From positions 1-5,006 of the forward strand of contig JAYGEG010000192.1 of assembly GCA_046582495.1 (NCBI GenBank): DNA of 5,006 nucleotides, given 5' to 3'. The notes beneath the pieces are model-generated. The model worked only from the letters and a program-made list of their open reading frames with translations, made no database searches and had not been told where the DNA came from. This DNA is from TMED23 sp913054205 (lineage in GTDB: Bacteria; Pseudomonadota; Alphaproteobacteria; Rhodospirillales; UBA2165). A program made the position numbers and the translations under genes. Of this stretch, positions 1-5,006 are shown one piece after another. Within the stretch, counting starts at the first letter, position 1. The number at the start of each line of letters is the position of its first letter.

Positions 1-2
1 TA

Positions 3-98
3 TTCAATTCCACCCGATCGGTAATTGAGTTTGGCACTGGCGCGCAGTCGTCATTCCGTGAACTTGAAACACTGGTCGGTGTCCCCCTTTTGGAATAA
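3..98 (+). pseudogene. Possible LysR-type regulator remnant, 5' end outside window
   Basis: The frame is open from the left edge to a TAA at 96-98 and encodes about 31 residues ending in QSSFRELETLVGVPLLE. This resembles the second half of a LysR-type helix-turn-helix, where a Q-S/P-x-x-S-R-x-I-R-x-LE-x-x-x-GVPL-F/L-ER pattern is typical. Compared with that pattern, about four residues between QSSF and RELE appear to be missing, and the stop falls exactly where the family normally continues with an arginine and about 230 residues of effector-binding domain. No continuation is recognisable in any frame after position 98. What is seen is a short open frame with this similarity; decay of a regulator gene is inferred. 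It could instead be the ordinary C-terminus of an unrelated protein. Confidence 0.33.
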
Positions 99-205
99 TC
101 GGTCCTATTGCCGGATCAGGCAGGCGCTTGCCTAAACCACGAAACGGAAATATGATTTTCACGAATTTATAATTTTTCAAGGAATGTCAGTTAACAGGGG
201 TTCAG
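99..205 (+). promoter_or_regulatory. Leader of the dehalogenase gene with putative -10 box
   Basis: This non-coding stretch turns AT-rich after about 140. It contains an exact TATAAT at 168-173, which would put a transcription start near 180 and give a leader of about 25 bases. No convincing -35 box lies 16-18 bases upstream (145-150 reads CGGAAA) and there is no extended -10 TG, so the promoter is tentative. A small inverted repeat at 118-133 (AGGCA/TGCCT with one extra G-T pair and a GCGC loop) has no T-run after it and is not a convincing terminator. An AGGGG at 196-200 lies 5 bases before the ATG at 206 and 8 bases before the ATG at 209, and is the likely ribosome binding site. Confidence 0.4.
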
Positions 206-886
206 ATGATGAATGGTAAATTGGAGAATGTCGGCGCTTGTGTTTTTGATGCCTATGGAACCTTGTTCGACGTCAATGCCGCGGCAGCTCATTGCAAGGA
301 TGAGATTGGAGAAAAGTGGGAGGCACTGGCCGATATTTGGCGCATGAAGCAGCTCAATTACACGTGGCTACGAAGTCTCATGGACGAATATGTGGGGTTT
401 TGGCAAGTAACCGGAGACGCACTGGACTTCGCCATGGAGACCTTAGGAATCGACGACGATACGCTGAGGGATCGGTTGCTGTCGTTGTATAAAGAACTGG
501 ACGCCTACTCGGAAGTGCCTGGCATGTTAGCGACATTGAAGGAACGAGGCATTAGCACTGCTATATTGTCAAACGGAACAAGCGAAATGCTGGACTCGGC
601 TGTCGGCAATGCTGGTATCGGTGAAGTTTTGGATGCGTTGATTTCGGTCGATCAACTTAAAATATACAAACCGCATCCCACCGTTTATCAGTTGGCCGTG
701 GATCAATTGGCGTTACCGGCGGAACGAATCTGTTTTATGTCGTCAAACGCATGGGACGTCGCCGGCGCCGCTAATTTTGGTTTCCAAGTGGTCTGGATTA
801 ACCGTTTTGGTCAAAAGCGGGAACGTCTGCCGGGTGAGTTTGTCGCCGAACTACGCTCCCTCGAAGATCTGCCTGATTTAATTTAG
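206..886 (+). CDS. L-2-haloacid dehalogenase (haloacid dehalogenase type II, HAD superfamily)
   Basis: This 226-residue protein has the length and motif order of type II haloacid dehalogenases. These cytosolic enzymes hydrolyse L-2-haloalkanoic acids to D-2-hydroxy acids through an aspartyl ester. Motif I is VFDAYGTLFD with nucleophile D15 and T19. The family arginine is R46 in IWRMKQLNYTWLRSLM. Motif II is ILSNG (S122, N123). Motif III is K155 with Y161, and the final motif is SSNAWD (S179, N181, W183, D184). These match the D10, T14, R41, S118, K151, Y157, S175, N177 and D180 set known from L-DEX-type enzymes, so the active site looks intact. M47 stands where L-DEX has a pocket glutamine, which might alter substrate preference. 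There are tandem ATG starts at 206 and 209; the longer one is reported, but 209 is equally possible. It is separated from the next gene by a hairpin and T-run, so a link to the valine genes is only positional. Confidence 0.9.
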   Translation: MMNGKLENVGACVFDAYGTLFDVNAAAAHCKDEIGEKWEALADIWRMKQLNYTWLRSLMDEYVGFWQVTGDALDFAMETLGIDDDTLRDRLLSLYKELDAYSEVPGMLATLKERGISTAILSNGTSEMLDSAVGNAGIGEVLDALISVDQLKIYKPHPTVYQLAVDQLALPAERICFMSSNAWDVAGAANFGFQVVWINRFGQKRERLPGEFVAELRSLEDLPDLI

Positions 887-896
887 CGAAGTTATC

Positions 897-919
897 GGCC
901 CGCGCCGGGTTCATTTTTT
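897..919 (+). terminator. Weak intrinsic terminator-like hairpin after the dehalogenase gene
   Basis: Ten bases after the dehalogenase stop, a GGCCCG arm (897-902) pairs with CGGGTT (906-911) around a CGC loop. That is four G-C pairs plus two G-T pairs, followed after two bases by six T (914-919). The order of GC stem then T-run is that of a rho-independent terminator, but the stem is short. It ends only two bases before the ribosome binding site of the next gene, so it would have to act as a partial terminator or leader structure, or the downstream gene has its own promoter within the dehalogenase gene. Confidence 0.38.
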
Positions 920-921
920 CT

Positions 922-927
922 GGGAGG
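922..927 (+). promoter_or_regulatory. Strong ribosome binding site deciding the acyl-CoA dehydrogenase start
   Basis: GGGAGG is a near-consensus Shine-Dalgarno sequence. It lies 4 bases before the ATG at 932 and 7 bases before the in-frame ATG at 935. The 7-base spacing is more usual, which favours 935 as the start. Confidence 0.75.
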
Positions 928-934
928 TTGCATG

Positions 935-2083
935 ATGGATTTTTCTTTAACCGAAGAACAACTGGCCATTCAAAATATGGCGCGCCAGTTCGCCGAGGAT
1001 CAAATCGGACCCTATGCCTTGGAATGGGAGGACAGTGGAGACTTGCCAGTCGATGTGCTGCGCGAAGCGGCAGGTCTCGGCATGGCCGGCATATACGTCG
1101 CAGAGGATGTCGGCGGATCGGGGCTCAACCGAATTGACGCCGCCCTGATCTTTGAAGCCTTGGCCATGGGCGATCCAGTTGTTTCGAGTTTTCTGTCGAT
1201 CCACAATATGTGCGCCTGGATGATCGATGAATTTGGCGATGACCGATTGCGGACCGAATGGGTTCCCAAGCTATGCACGATGGAATTGATTGCAAGTTAT
1301 TGTTTGACCGAACCGGGCAGCGGCTCCGACGCGGCGGCGCTTAAAACCCGTGCCGTTCGAGAGGGCGGTGAGTATGTCCTAAACGGCTCGAAATCATTTA
1401 TTTCCGGCGGCGGCGTGTCTGACATCTACATCGTTATGTGCCGCACCGGGGACGACAGCCCGCGCGGGATTTCCGCCATCATTGTTCCCAAAGACACACC
1501 CGGACTCACGTTTGGTGCTCGGGAAAAGAAAATGGGTTGGAATGCACAGCCGACGACGATGGTTTACTTTGAAAATGCTCGTGTCCCCGTCGCCAATCTA
1601 ATCGGCGATGAAGGCACAGGATTTAAATTTGCCATGGCCGGGCTGGATGGAGGACGCATTAACATCGCCGCTTGCTCGCTTGGCGCGGCGCAGGCGGCAC
1701 TCGACAAGGCCGTCGCCTACATGCTCGAACGATATACGTTTGGAAAATTGTTGGCCGAATTTCAGGCTCTGCAATTCAAAATCGCCGATATGGAAACCGA
1801 GCTTCAAGCGGCGCGCATATTTTTATATCAATCCGCCTGGAAACTCACCAACAAGGCGCCGGACGCAACAAAATACTGCGCCATGGCGAAACGTCTGGTT
1901 ACGGATATAGGATTTAACGTTGCCAATGAGGCCCTGCAGCTTCATGGCGGATATGGCTATCTTACAGAATACGGGATCGAGAAGACCGTTCGAGATTTGC
2001 GCGTTCATCAGATCCTGGAAGGCACCAACGAAATTATGAGAGTCATCATTGCCAAGGCCATGTTGGGAAAGAACCTTGTATGA
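935..2083 (+). CDS. Isobutyryl-CoA dehydrogenase (acyl-CoA dehydrogenase, ACAD8-like)
   Basis: This is a 382-residue FAD flavoenzyme that oxidises isobutyryl-CoA to methacrylyl-CoA in valine breakdown, passing electrons to electron transfer flavoprotein. It has the full acyl-CoA dehydrogenase layout: a helical N-terminal domain, the middle beta-domain signature CLTEPGSGSDAAAL at 123-136, and a C-terminal helical domain with RYTFG near 266-270, QLHGGYGY at 335-342 and ILEGTNE. E362 in that last motif is the expected catalytic base. Stretches shared with human ACAD8 from memory are SDIYIVMCRTG, GWNAQPT (201-207) and GGRINIAACSLGAA (239-252), which favour the isobutyryl-CoA type over short-chain or isovaleryl types. 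The hydrolase gene 10 bases downstream supports this. The start at 935 is chosen from ribosome-binding-site spacing and the usual MDFSLTEEQ opening; 932 would add one methionine. 2-Methylbutyryl-CoA could also be a substrate. Confidence 0.9.
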   Translation: MDFSLTEEQLAIQNMARQFAEDQIGPYALEWEDSGDLPVDVLREAAGLGMAGIYVAEDVGGSGLNRIDAALIFEALAMGDPVVSSFLSIHNMCAWMIDEFGDDRLRTEWVPKLCTMELIASYCLTEPGSGSDAAALKTRAVREGGEYVLNGSKSFISGGGVSDIYIVMCRTGDDSPRGISAIIVPKDTPGLTFGAREKKMGWNAQPTTMVYFENARVPVANLIGDEGTGFKFAMAGLDGGRINIAACSLGAAQAALDKAVAYMLERYTFGKLLAEFQALQFKIADMETELQAARIFLYQSAWKLTNKAPDATKYCAMAKRLVTDIGFNVANEALQLHGGYGYLTEYGIEKTVRDLRVHQILEGTNEIMRVIIAKAMLGKNLV

Positions 2084-2094
2084 TGGTTAACTGA
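2080..2094 (+). other. Four-codon mini-ORF bridging the dehydrogenase stop and hydrolase start
   Basis: The dehydrogenase stop TGA (2081-2083) overlaps an ATG at 2080. That ATG opens the out-of-frame mini-ORF ATG ATG GTT AAC TGA, encoding MMVN. Its stop (2092-2094) shares its final A with the hydrolase ATG at 2094-2096. A GGGAAAG at 2065-2071 is placed 8 bases before the mini-ORF start but 22 bases before the hydrolase ATG, which has no Shine-Dalgarno of its own. The arrangement is directly visible; a role in translational coupling by termination and reinitiation is inference. Confidence 0.35.
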
Positions 2095-3149
2095 TGCCCG
2101 GGGACATTTTGTTTTCACGTGAAGGTGCTGCTGGTCGTGTCCTTCTCAACAGGCCGCAAGCTTTAAACGCGCTTACCCATGACATGATCGTCGAGTTGCA
2201 CGCGCACCTTAAAGTGTGGGCAACCGATGAGTCGGTAAAATTGGTAATCATCGAGGGGGCGGGCGAAAAGGCGTTCTGTGCCGGTGGCGATATTCGGGCA
2301 CTTTACGAAACGAGACCAGGAAACGAAGAATACGTTATCCGCTTTTTTGCCGATGAATATCGACTGAATATGGACATCAAATCCTATCCTAAGCCCTATG
2401 TCTCGATCATGGACGGTATCGTTATGGGCGGCGGCGTCGGCGTTGCGGTTCCCGGACGGCGTCGAATTGTTACGGAACGAACGCGCTGCGCCATGCCTGA
2501 AACCGGCATTGGCCTGTTTCCCGATGTCGGCGGCACTTATTTTCTTTCCCGCGCACCAGATAATATTGGTATCTATCTCGGGCTTACAGGGGAGCGGATG
2601 AACGCCGCGAACGCTATTTATGCCGGCTTCGCAGACTGTGTGGTTTCCTCGGAGAGCCTCCCCGAATTATTGGCCACATTATGCACTCATAGTTACGGCG
2701 CCGATGCCCTTGCCGAAATTGATCATCTCATCGAACCTTATGAATTGGATCCTGGCCCGGCGAGCCTTAAGTTGCTGAGTGCAGATGTGGCCGATCTCTT
2801 TTCCAAGGACTCCATGGAACAAATCATCGCCGGATTGGAGGGGCCGGATACGGAATGGAGCAAACAGACTTTAACGACGTTGAACCAGAAATCTCCCACC
2901 AGCCTCAAAGTAACCCTACGGGCGATAAATTTGGCCCGTGAATTAAACTTCGATGAGTGCATGTCCCAGGAATACCGAATTGTACTCCAAATTATGAAAG
3001 GCAATGATATTTACGAAGGGACGAGGGCTCTCATCATCGACAAAGATGGTCATCCCAAATGGCAGCCGGCTTCATTGGCTCAGATATCCGACGATTTCGT
3101 CGACGCCCATTTTAAATTCTTGGACGAACTCGAACTGACAGCGTCTTGA
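2094..3149 (+). CDS. 3-hydroxyisobutyryl-CoA hydrolase (HIBCH-like, crotonase superfamily)
   Basis: This 351-residue crotonase-fold protein hydrolyses 3-hydroxyisobutyryl-CoA to free 3-hydroxyisobutyrate and CoA, the step that lets valine carbon leave the CoA-bound state. Visible family features are LNRPQALNAL (18-27), the oxyanion-hole segment FCAGGDIRAL (61-70), MGGGVG (111-116), and MPETGIGLFPDVGG (134-147). In the last, E136 and D144 correspond to catalytic E143 and D151 of human HIBCH. The length, about 90 residues more than a plain hydratase, and the C-terminal EGTRALIIDKDGHPKW (308-323) separate it from enoyl-CoA hydratases. The AVPGRRRI segment (118-125) has proline where human HIBCH has histidine (SVHG), probably a tolerated variant. 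An in-frame TAA at 2088-2090 makes the ATG at 2094 the first usable start. It lacks its own ribosome binding site and is probably coupled to the dehydrogenase. Confidence 0.9.
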   Translation: MPGDILFSREGAAGRVLLNRPQALNALTHDMIVELHAHLKVWATDESVKLVIIEGAGEKAFCAGGDIRALYETRPGNEEYVIRFFADEYRLNMDIKSYPKPYVSIMDGIVMGGGVGVAVPGRRRIVTERTRCAMPETGIGLFPDVGGTYFLSRAPDNIGIYLGLTGERMNAANAIYAGFADCVVSSESLPELLATLCTHSYGADALAEIDHLIEPYELDPGPASLKLLSADVADLFSKDSMEQIIAGLEGPDTEWSKQTLTTLNQKSPTSLKVTLRAINLARELNFDECMSQEYRIVLQIMKGNDIYEGTRALIIDKDGHPKWQPASLAQISDDFVDAHFKFLDELELTAS

Positions 3150-3157
3150 GTGAACGC

Positions 3158-3940
3158 CTAACGATTTTTGAATACCGGCTTTCGTTTTTCCAGAAATGCA
3201 GCCATGCCCTCGGCTTGATCTTCCGTCGAAAACGCGGAAAAGAACACCCGCCGTTCAAACAGAATGCCTTCCGCCAATGACGTTTCATATGACCGATTGA
3301 CTGCCTCTTTGACCCGCATTGTCGCCGGCAGCGAAAACGATGCAATCGTTGACGCCGCTTCAAGCGCGGTTTCGATAAGTTCATCCTGGGGGACGACCCT
3401 CGACACCAATCCGGCCCTTTCCGCTTCAGCCGCATCCATCATCCGACCGGTCAGGCACATATCCATTGATTTTGACTTTCCGACAAATCGGGTCAATCGT
3501 TGCGAGCCGCCCATCCCCGGCATGACGCCCAATTTGATTTCAGGTTGTCCAAATTTCGCATTATCAGCGGCAATGATGAAATCACACATCATGGCCAGCT
3601 CACACCCGCCGCCGAGAGCATATCCAGCGACAGCAGCGATTATCGGTTTACGAGCGGTCGAGAACCTCTCTTCCCAAACGGCAAAATAATTTTCGGAATA
3701 CATTTCGGAATAATCGTGGTTCTGTATTTCCGATATGTCGGCGCCTGATGCAAAAGATTTTTCCGATCCAGTAATGACCGAACAGCTGATAGCCGAATCA
3801 GCCTCAATCTCGCCGATCAAAGCGCATAATTCTTCAGTCAATTTGAGGTTTAGCGCATTTAGCGCCTCCGGGCGGTTTAACGTGATTAAGGCGACTTTGT
3901 CCCTTTGTTCATATTTTATTGTGTCCCAAATTTTCGTCAT
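3158..3940 (-). CDS. Enoyl-CoA hydratase, probable methacrylyl-CoA hydratase (ECHS1-like)
   Basis: This is a 260-residue crotonase-fold hydratase of standard length. It adds water across the double bond of short 2-enoyl-CoAs. Next to isobutyryl-CoA dehydrogenase and HIBCH genes, its likely substrate is methacrylyl-CoA, giving 3-hydroxyisobutyryl-CoA. LNRPEALNAL (21-30) opens the fold. FASGADI (63-69) and GGGCE (110-114) supply the oxyanion-hole backbone positions A67 and G111. Both hydratase glutamates are present: E114 in GCELAMMCD and E134 in FGQPEIKLG, matching E144 and E164 of rat mitochondrial crotonase. Having both supports a true hydratase rather than an isomerase or hydrolase. The ATG at 3940-3938 follows mmsB by 19 bases, with a weak GGAA 7 bases upstream, so the pair is probably co-transcribed. 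It also probably accepts crotonyl-CoA; the exact physiological substrate is inferred from context. Confidence 0.88.
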   Translation of the reverse strand: MTKIWDTIKYEQRDKVALITLNRPEALNALNLKLTEELCALIGEIEADSAISCSVITGSEKSFASGADISEIQNHDYSEMYSENYFAVWEERFSTARKPIIAAVAGYALGGGCELAMMCDFIIAADNAKFGQPEIKLGVMPGMGGSQRLTRFVGKSKSMDMCLTGRMMDAAEAERAGLVSRVVPQDELIETALEAASTIASFSLPATMRVKEAVNRSYETSLAEGILFERRVFFSAFSTEDQAEGMAAFLEKRKPVFKNR

Positions 3941-3959
3941 TGTTCAGTTCCATTCTCGG

Positions 3960-4853
3960 TCATGCGGAATTCCCGCGGATTAAATTGATGATACCTGAAA
4001 AATCCAGGCCGCCCTGGCCAGCTGCTTCAAACAGTTCGTACAGCGCCGCCGCCTCGGCCCCCAATGGCGTGGTTGCGCCGCACGAATGAGCTGCTTCTTG
4101 TGACAAGCGTAGATCCTTCAGCATCATATCGACTGTAAATCCCGCTTCGTAATTACGGTTTGCCGGTGAAGTGGGTACCGGTCCGGGCACCGGGCAATAT
4201 GACGTCATAGACCAGCATTGGCCGGATGCCGTTGACGAAATATCGAAAAGCTTTTGATGGTCAAGGCCCAATTTTTCGGCAAGCACAAACGCTTCGCCAA
4301 CGCCGATCATAGAGATGCCTAAAATCATGTTGTTGCAAACTTTAGCGACCTGTCCGTTACCGGCTCCACCAGCATGGATAATATTCTTGCCCATGTTTTC
4401 CAAAATCGGTGCGGCCTGATCGAAGGCTGTGTCGGGACCGCCAACCATAATCGTCAGGCTCGCGGCCTCGGCCCCCATGACGCCACCGGAAACGGGAGCA
4501 TCCAACATGAGCAATCCAGTATCTTGCGCTTTGGCGGCCACATCGCGTGCGGTTTCCACATCGATGGTCGAACAATCGATCAGCAGGGGTGTGCTATTTC
4601 TCGACGCCAGAATACCTGCTTCGCCCAGGTAGACGTCTCGGACATGTTTGCCGGCGGGCAGCATGGTGATCACGAAATCGACATCCGCAACTGCATCGCT
4701 TACATTATCGGCAAGTGTTCCTCCAGAAGCTTTAAACCGGGCGAGACAATCAGACACCACATCGAATCCCTTAACTTGATGATCCGCGTTGATTAAATTT
4801 GCGGCCATTGGCCCGCCCATATTACCTAATCCGATAAATCCAATATTGGCCAT
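3960..4853 (-). CDS. mmsB: 3-hydroxyisobutyrate dehydrogenase
   Basis: This 297-residue NAD-dependent beta-hydroxyacid dehydrogenase oxidises 3-hydroxyisobutyrate to methylmalonate semialdehyde. The Rossmann motif is IGFIGLGNMGGPMA with GLGNMG at 8-13. The substrate-binding signature is DAPVSGG (118-124, S122), and GNGQVAKVCNN (165-175) carries catalytic K171 and N175. SGQCWS (210-215), CPVPGPVP (220-227) and MLKDLRLSQEA (244-254, with K246) are typical of true 3-hydroxyisobutyrate dehydrogenases rather than tartronate semialdehyde or glyoxylate reductases. The ATG at 4853-4851 is chosen because GGGAG lies 6 bases upstream and the glycine motif then sits near the N-terminus as usual. An in-frame extension to an ATG at 4955 would add 34 unrelated residues. 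It is the first gene of a minus-strand pair with the hydratase. Its usual partner mmsA is not in the window. Confidence 0.93.
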   Translation of the reverse strand: MANIGFIGLGNMGGPMAANLINADHQVKGFDVVSDCLARFKASGGTLADNVSDAVADVDFVITMLPAGKHVRDVYLGEAGILASRNSTPLLIDCSTIDVETARDVAAKAQDTGLLMLDAPVSGGVMGAEAASLTIMVGGPDTAFDQAAPILENMGKNIIHAGGAGNGQVAKVCNNMILGISMIGVGEAFVLAEKLGLDHQKLFDISSTASGQCWSMTSYCPVPGPVPTSPANRNYEAGFTVDMMLKDLRLSQEAAHSCGATTPLGAEAAALYELFEAAGQGGLDFSGIINLIRGNSA

Positions 4854-4859
4854 TTTTGT

Positions 4860-4864
4860 CTCCC
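4860..4864 (-). promoter_or_regulatory. Ribosome binding site deciding the mmsB start
   Basis: On the minus strand this reads GGGAG, followed by ACAAAA and the ATG at 4853. The 6-base spacing and purine-rich core support the 297-residue form of MmsB over the longer in-frame extension. Confidence 0.7.
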
Positions 4865-4893
4865 AAATTTTCGCGCCCGTTTCACCAACGCGA

Positions 4894-4910
4894 AGTCGAT
4901 ACAATCGGCT
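4894..4910. promoter_or_regulatory. Imperfect 7-3-7 dyad upstream of mmsB, possible operator
   Basis: The plus strand reads AGTCGAT ACA ATCGGCT. The two 7-base arms are inverted repeats with one mismatch that would form a G-T pair in RNA. The centre lies about 49 bases upstream of the mmsB ATG. On the minus strand a TTGACC (4940-4935) followed 18 bases later by AGAAAT (4916-4911) could be a weak -35/-10 pair, which would put the transcription start inside the dyad, a position suited to a repressor. I do not recognise the dyad as a known regulator's consensus. A chance palindrome of this size is possible. Confidence 0.33.
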
Positions 4911-5006
4911 ATTTCTGATTGGCTTTCGTCGAGAGGTCAATAGGTAGGTCTTCAAGAATAACAGGTCGGAAATTAAAACTTGACGGCTCTACGGTTTCTT
5001 GGCTAT
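4911..5006 (-). promoter_or_regulatory. Upstream region of the mmsB-hydratase unit, no gene seen
   Basis: Besides the weak TTGACC (4940-4935) and AGAAAT (4916-4911) pair on the minus strand, this edge region holds no reading frame I can assign to a gene. It may carry the promoter of the minus-strand unit and the start of a spacer to a gene beyond the window. Confidence 0.25.

Noticed and set aside
118..125. Protein residues 118-125 of the hydrolase (DNA about 2445-2468), proline in place of the human HIBCH histidine, as a sign of altered function
   Set aside because: The catalytic E136 and D144, the oxyanion-hole segment and the C-terminal family block are intact, so a neutral variant is more likely.
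118..133. Inverted repeat AGGCA/TGCCT as terminator of the left-edge frame
   Set aside because: It is a short stem with no T-run after it on either strand, and can be explained by chance.
3141..3169. Hairpin GCGT/ACGC followed by five T as terminator of the hydrolase gene
   Set aside because: It has only four pairs, a 9-base loop and 7 bases between stem and T-run, too weak to call a terminator.
3264..3689. Plus-strand open frame of 141 codons opposite the hydratase gene
   Set aside because: It lies wholly antisense to a strongly supported enoyl-CoA hydratase, and its product matches no family I recognise.
4374..4796. Plus-strand open frame of 140 codons opposite mmsB
   Set aside because: It is antisense to a well-supported gene, and its sequence shows no domain or start signal of its own.
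4854..4955. In-frame N-terminal extension of MmsB to an ATG at 4955
   Set aside because: It would place the Rossmann glycine motif at residue 42 instead of 8, and the 34 added residues are basic and unlike the family. A good ribosome binding site sits directly before the internal ATG at 4853.
4980..5006. TTGACG on the plus strand as a -35 of a rightward promoter
   Set aside because: The expected -10 position falls at the window edge and cannot be read in full.

Overview
The window looks like an ordinary bacterial chromosome segment, most likely from an alphaproteobacterium. That placement is inferred from the protein style, moderate GC content and compact gene order; no rRNA or marker gene is present to confirm it. 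I see no tRNA, rRNA, CRISPR array, insertion sequence or phage gene.

Layout. Positions 1-98 hold the 3' end of a plus-strand reading frame whose last residues resemble the helix-turn-helix region of a LysR-type regulator but run straight into a stop, so it may be a decayed remnant. A short AT-rich leader (99-205) with a TATAAT box precedes a type II (L-2-)haloacid dehalogenase of the HAD superfamily (206-886). After a small GC hairpin and T-run come an isobutyryl-CoA dehydrogenase (935-2083) and a 3-hydroxyisobutyryl-CoA hydrolase (2094-3149). Converging on these from the minus strand are 3-hydroxyisobutyrate dehydrogenase, mmsB (4853-3960), and an enoyl-CoA hydratase (3940-3158). The last 150 bases are the upstream region of the minus-strand pair and contain an imperfect dyad that could be an operator.

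How the genes work together. The four central enzymes cover four consecutive steps of the distal valine pathway: isobutyryl-CoA to methacrylyl-CoA (dehydrogenase), to 3-hydroxyisobutyryl-CoA (hydratase), to free 3-hydroxyisobutyrate (hydrolase), to methylmalonate semialdehyde (MmsB). The branched-chain keto acid dehydrogenase before these steps and the semialdehyde dehydrogenase (MmsA) after them are not in the window. The genes lie in two convergent two-gene units whose stop codons are 8 bases apart.

No new biological system is evident. The most notable details are non-coding: a four-codon mini-ORF that links the dehydrogenase stop to the hydrolase start through overlapping start and stop codons, the dyad upstream of mmsB, and the possible regulator remnant at the left edge.
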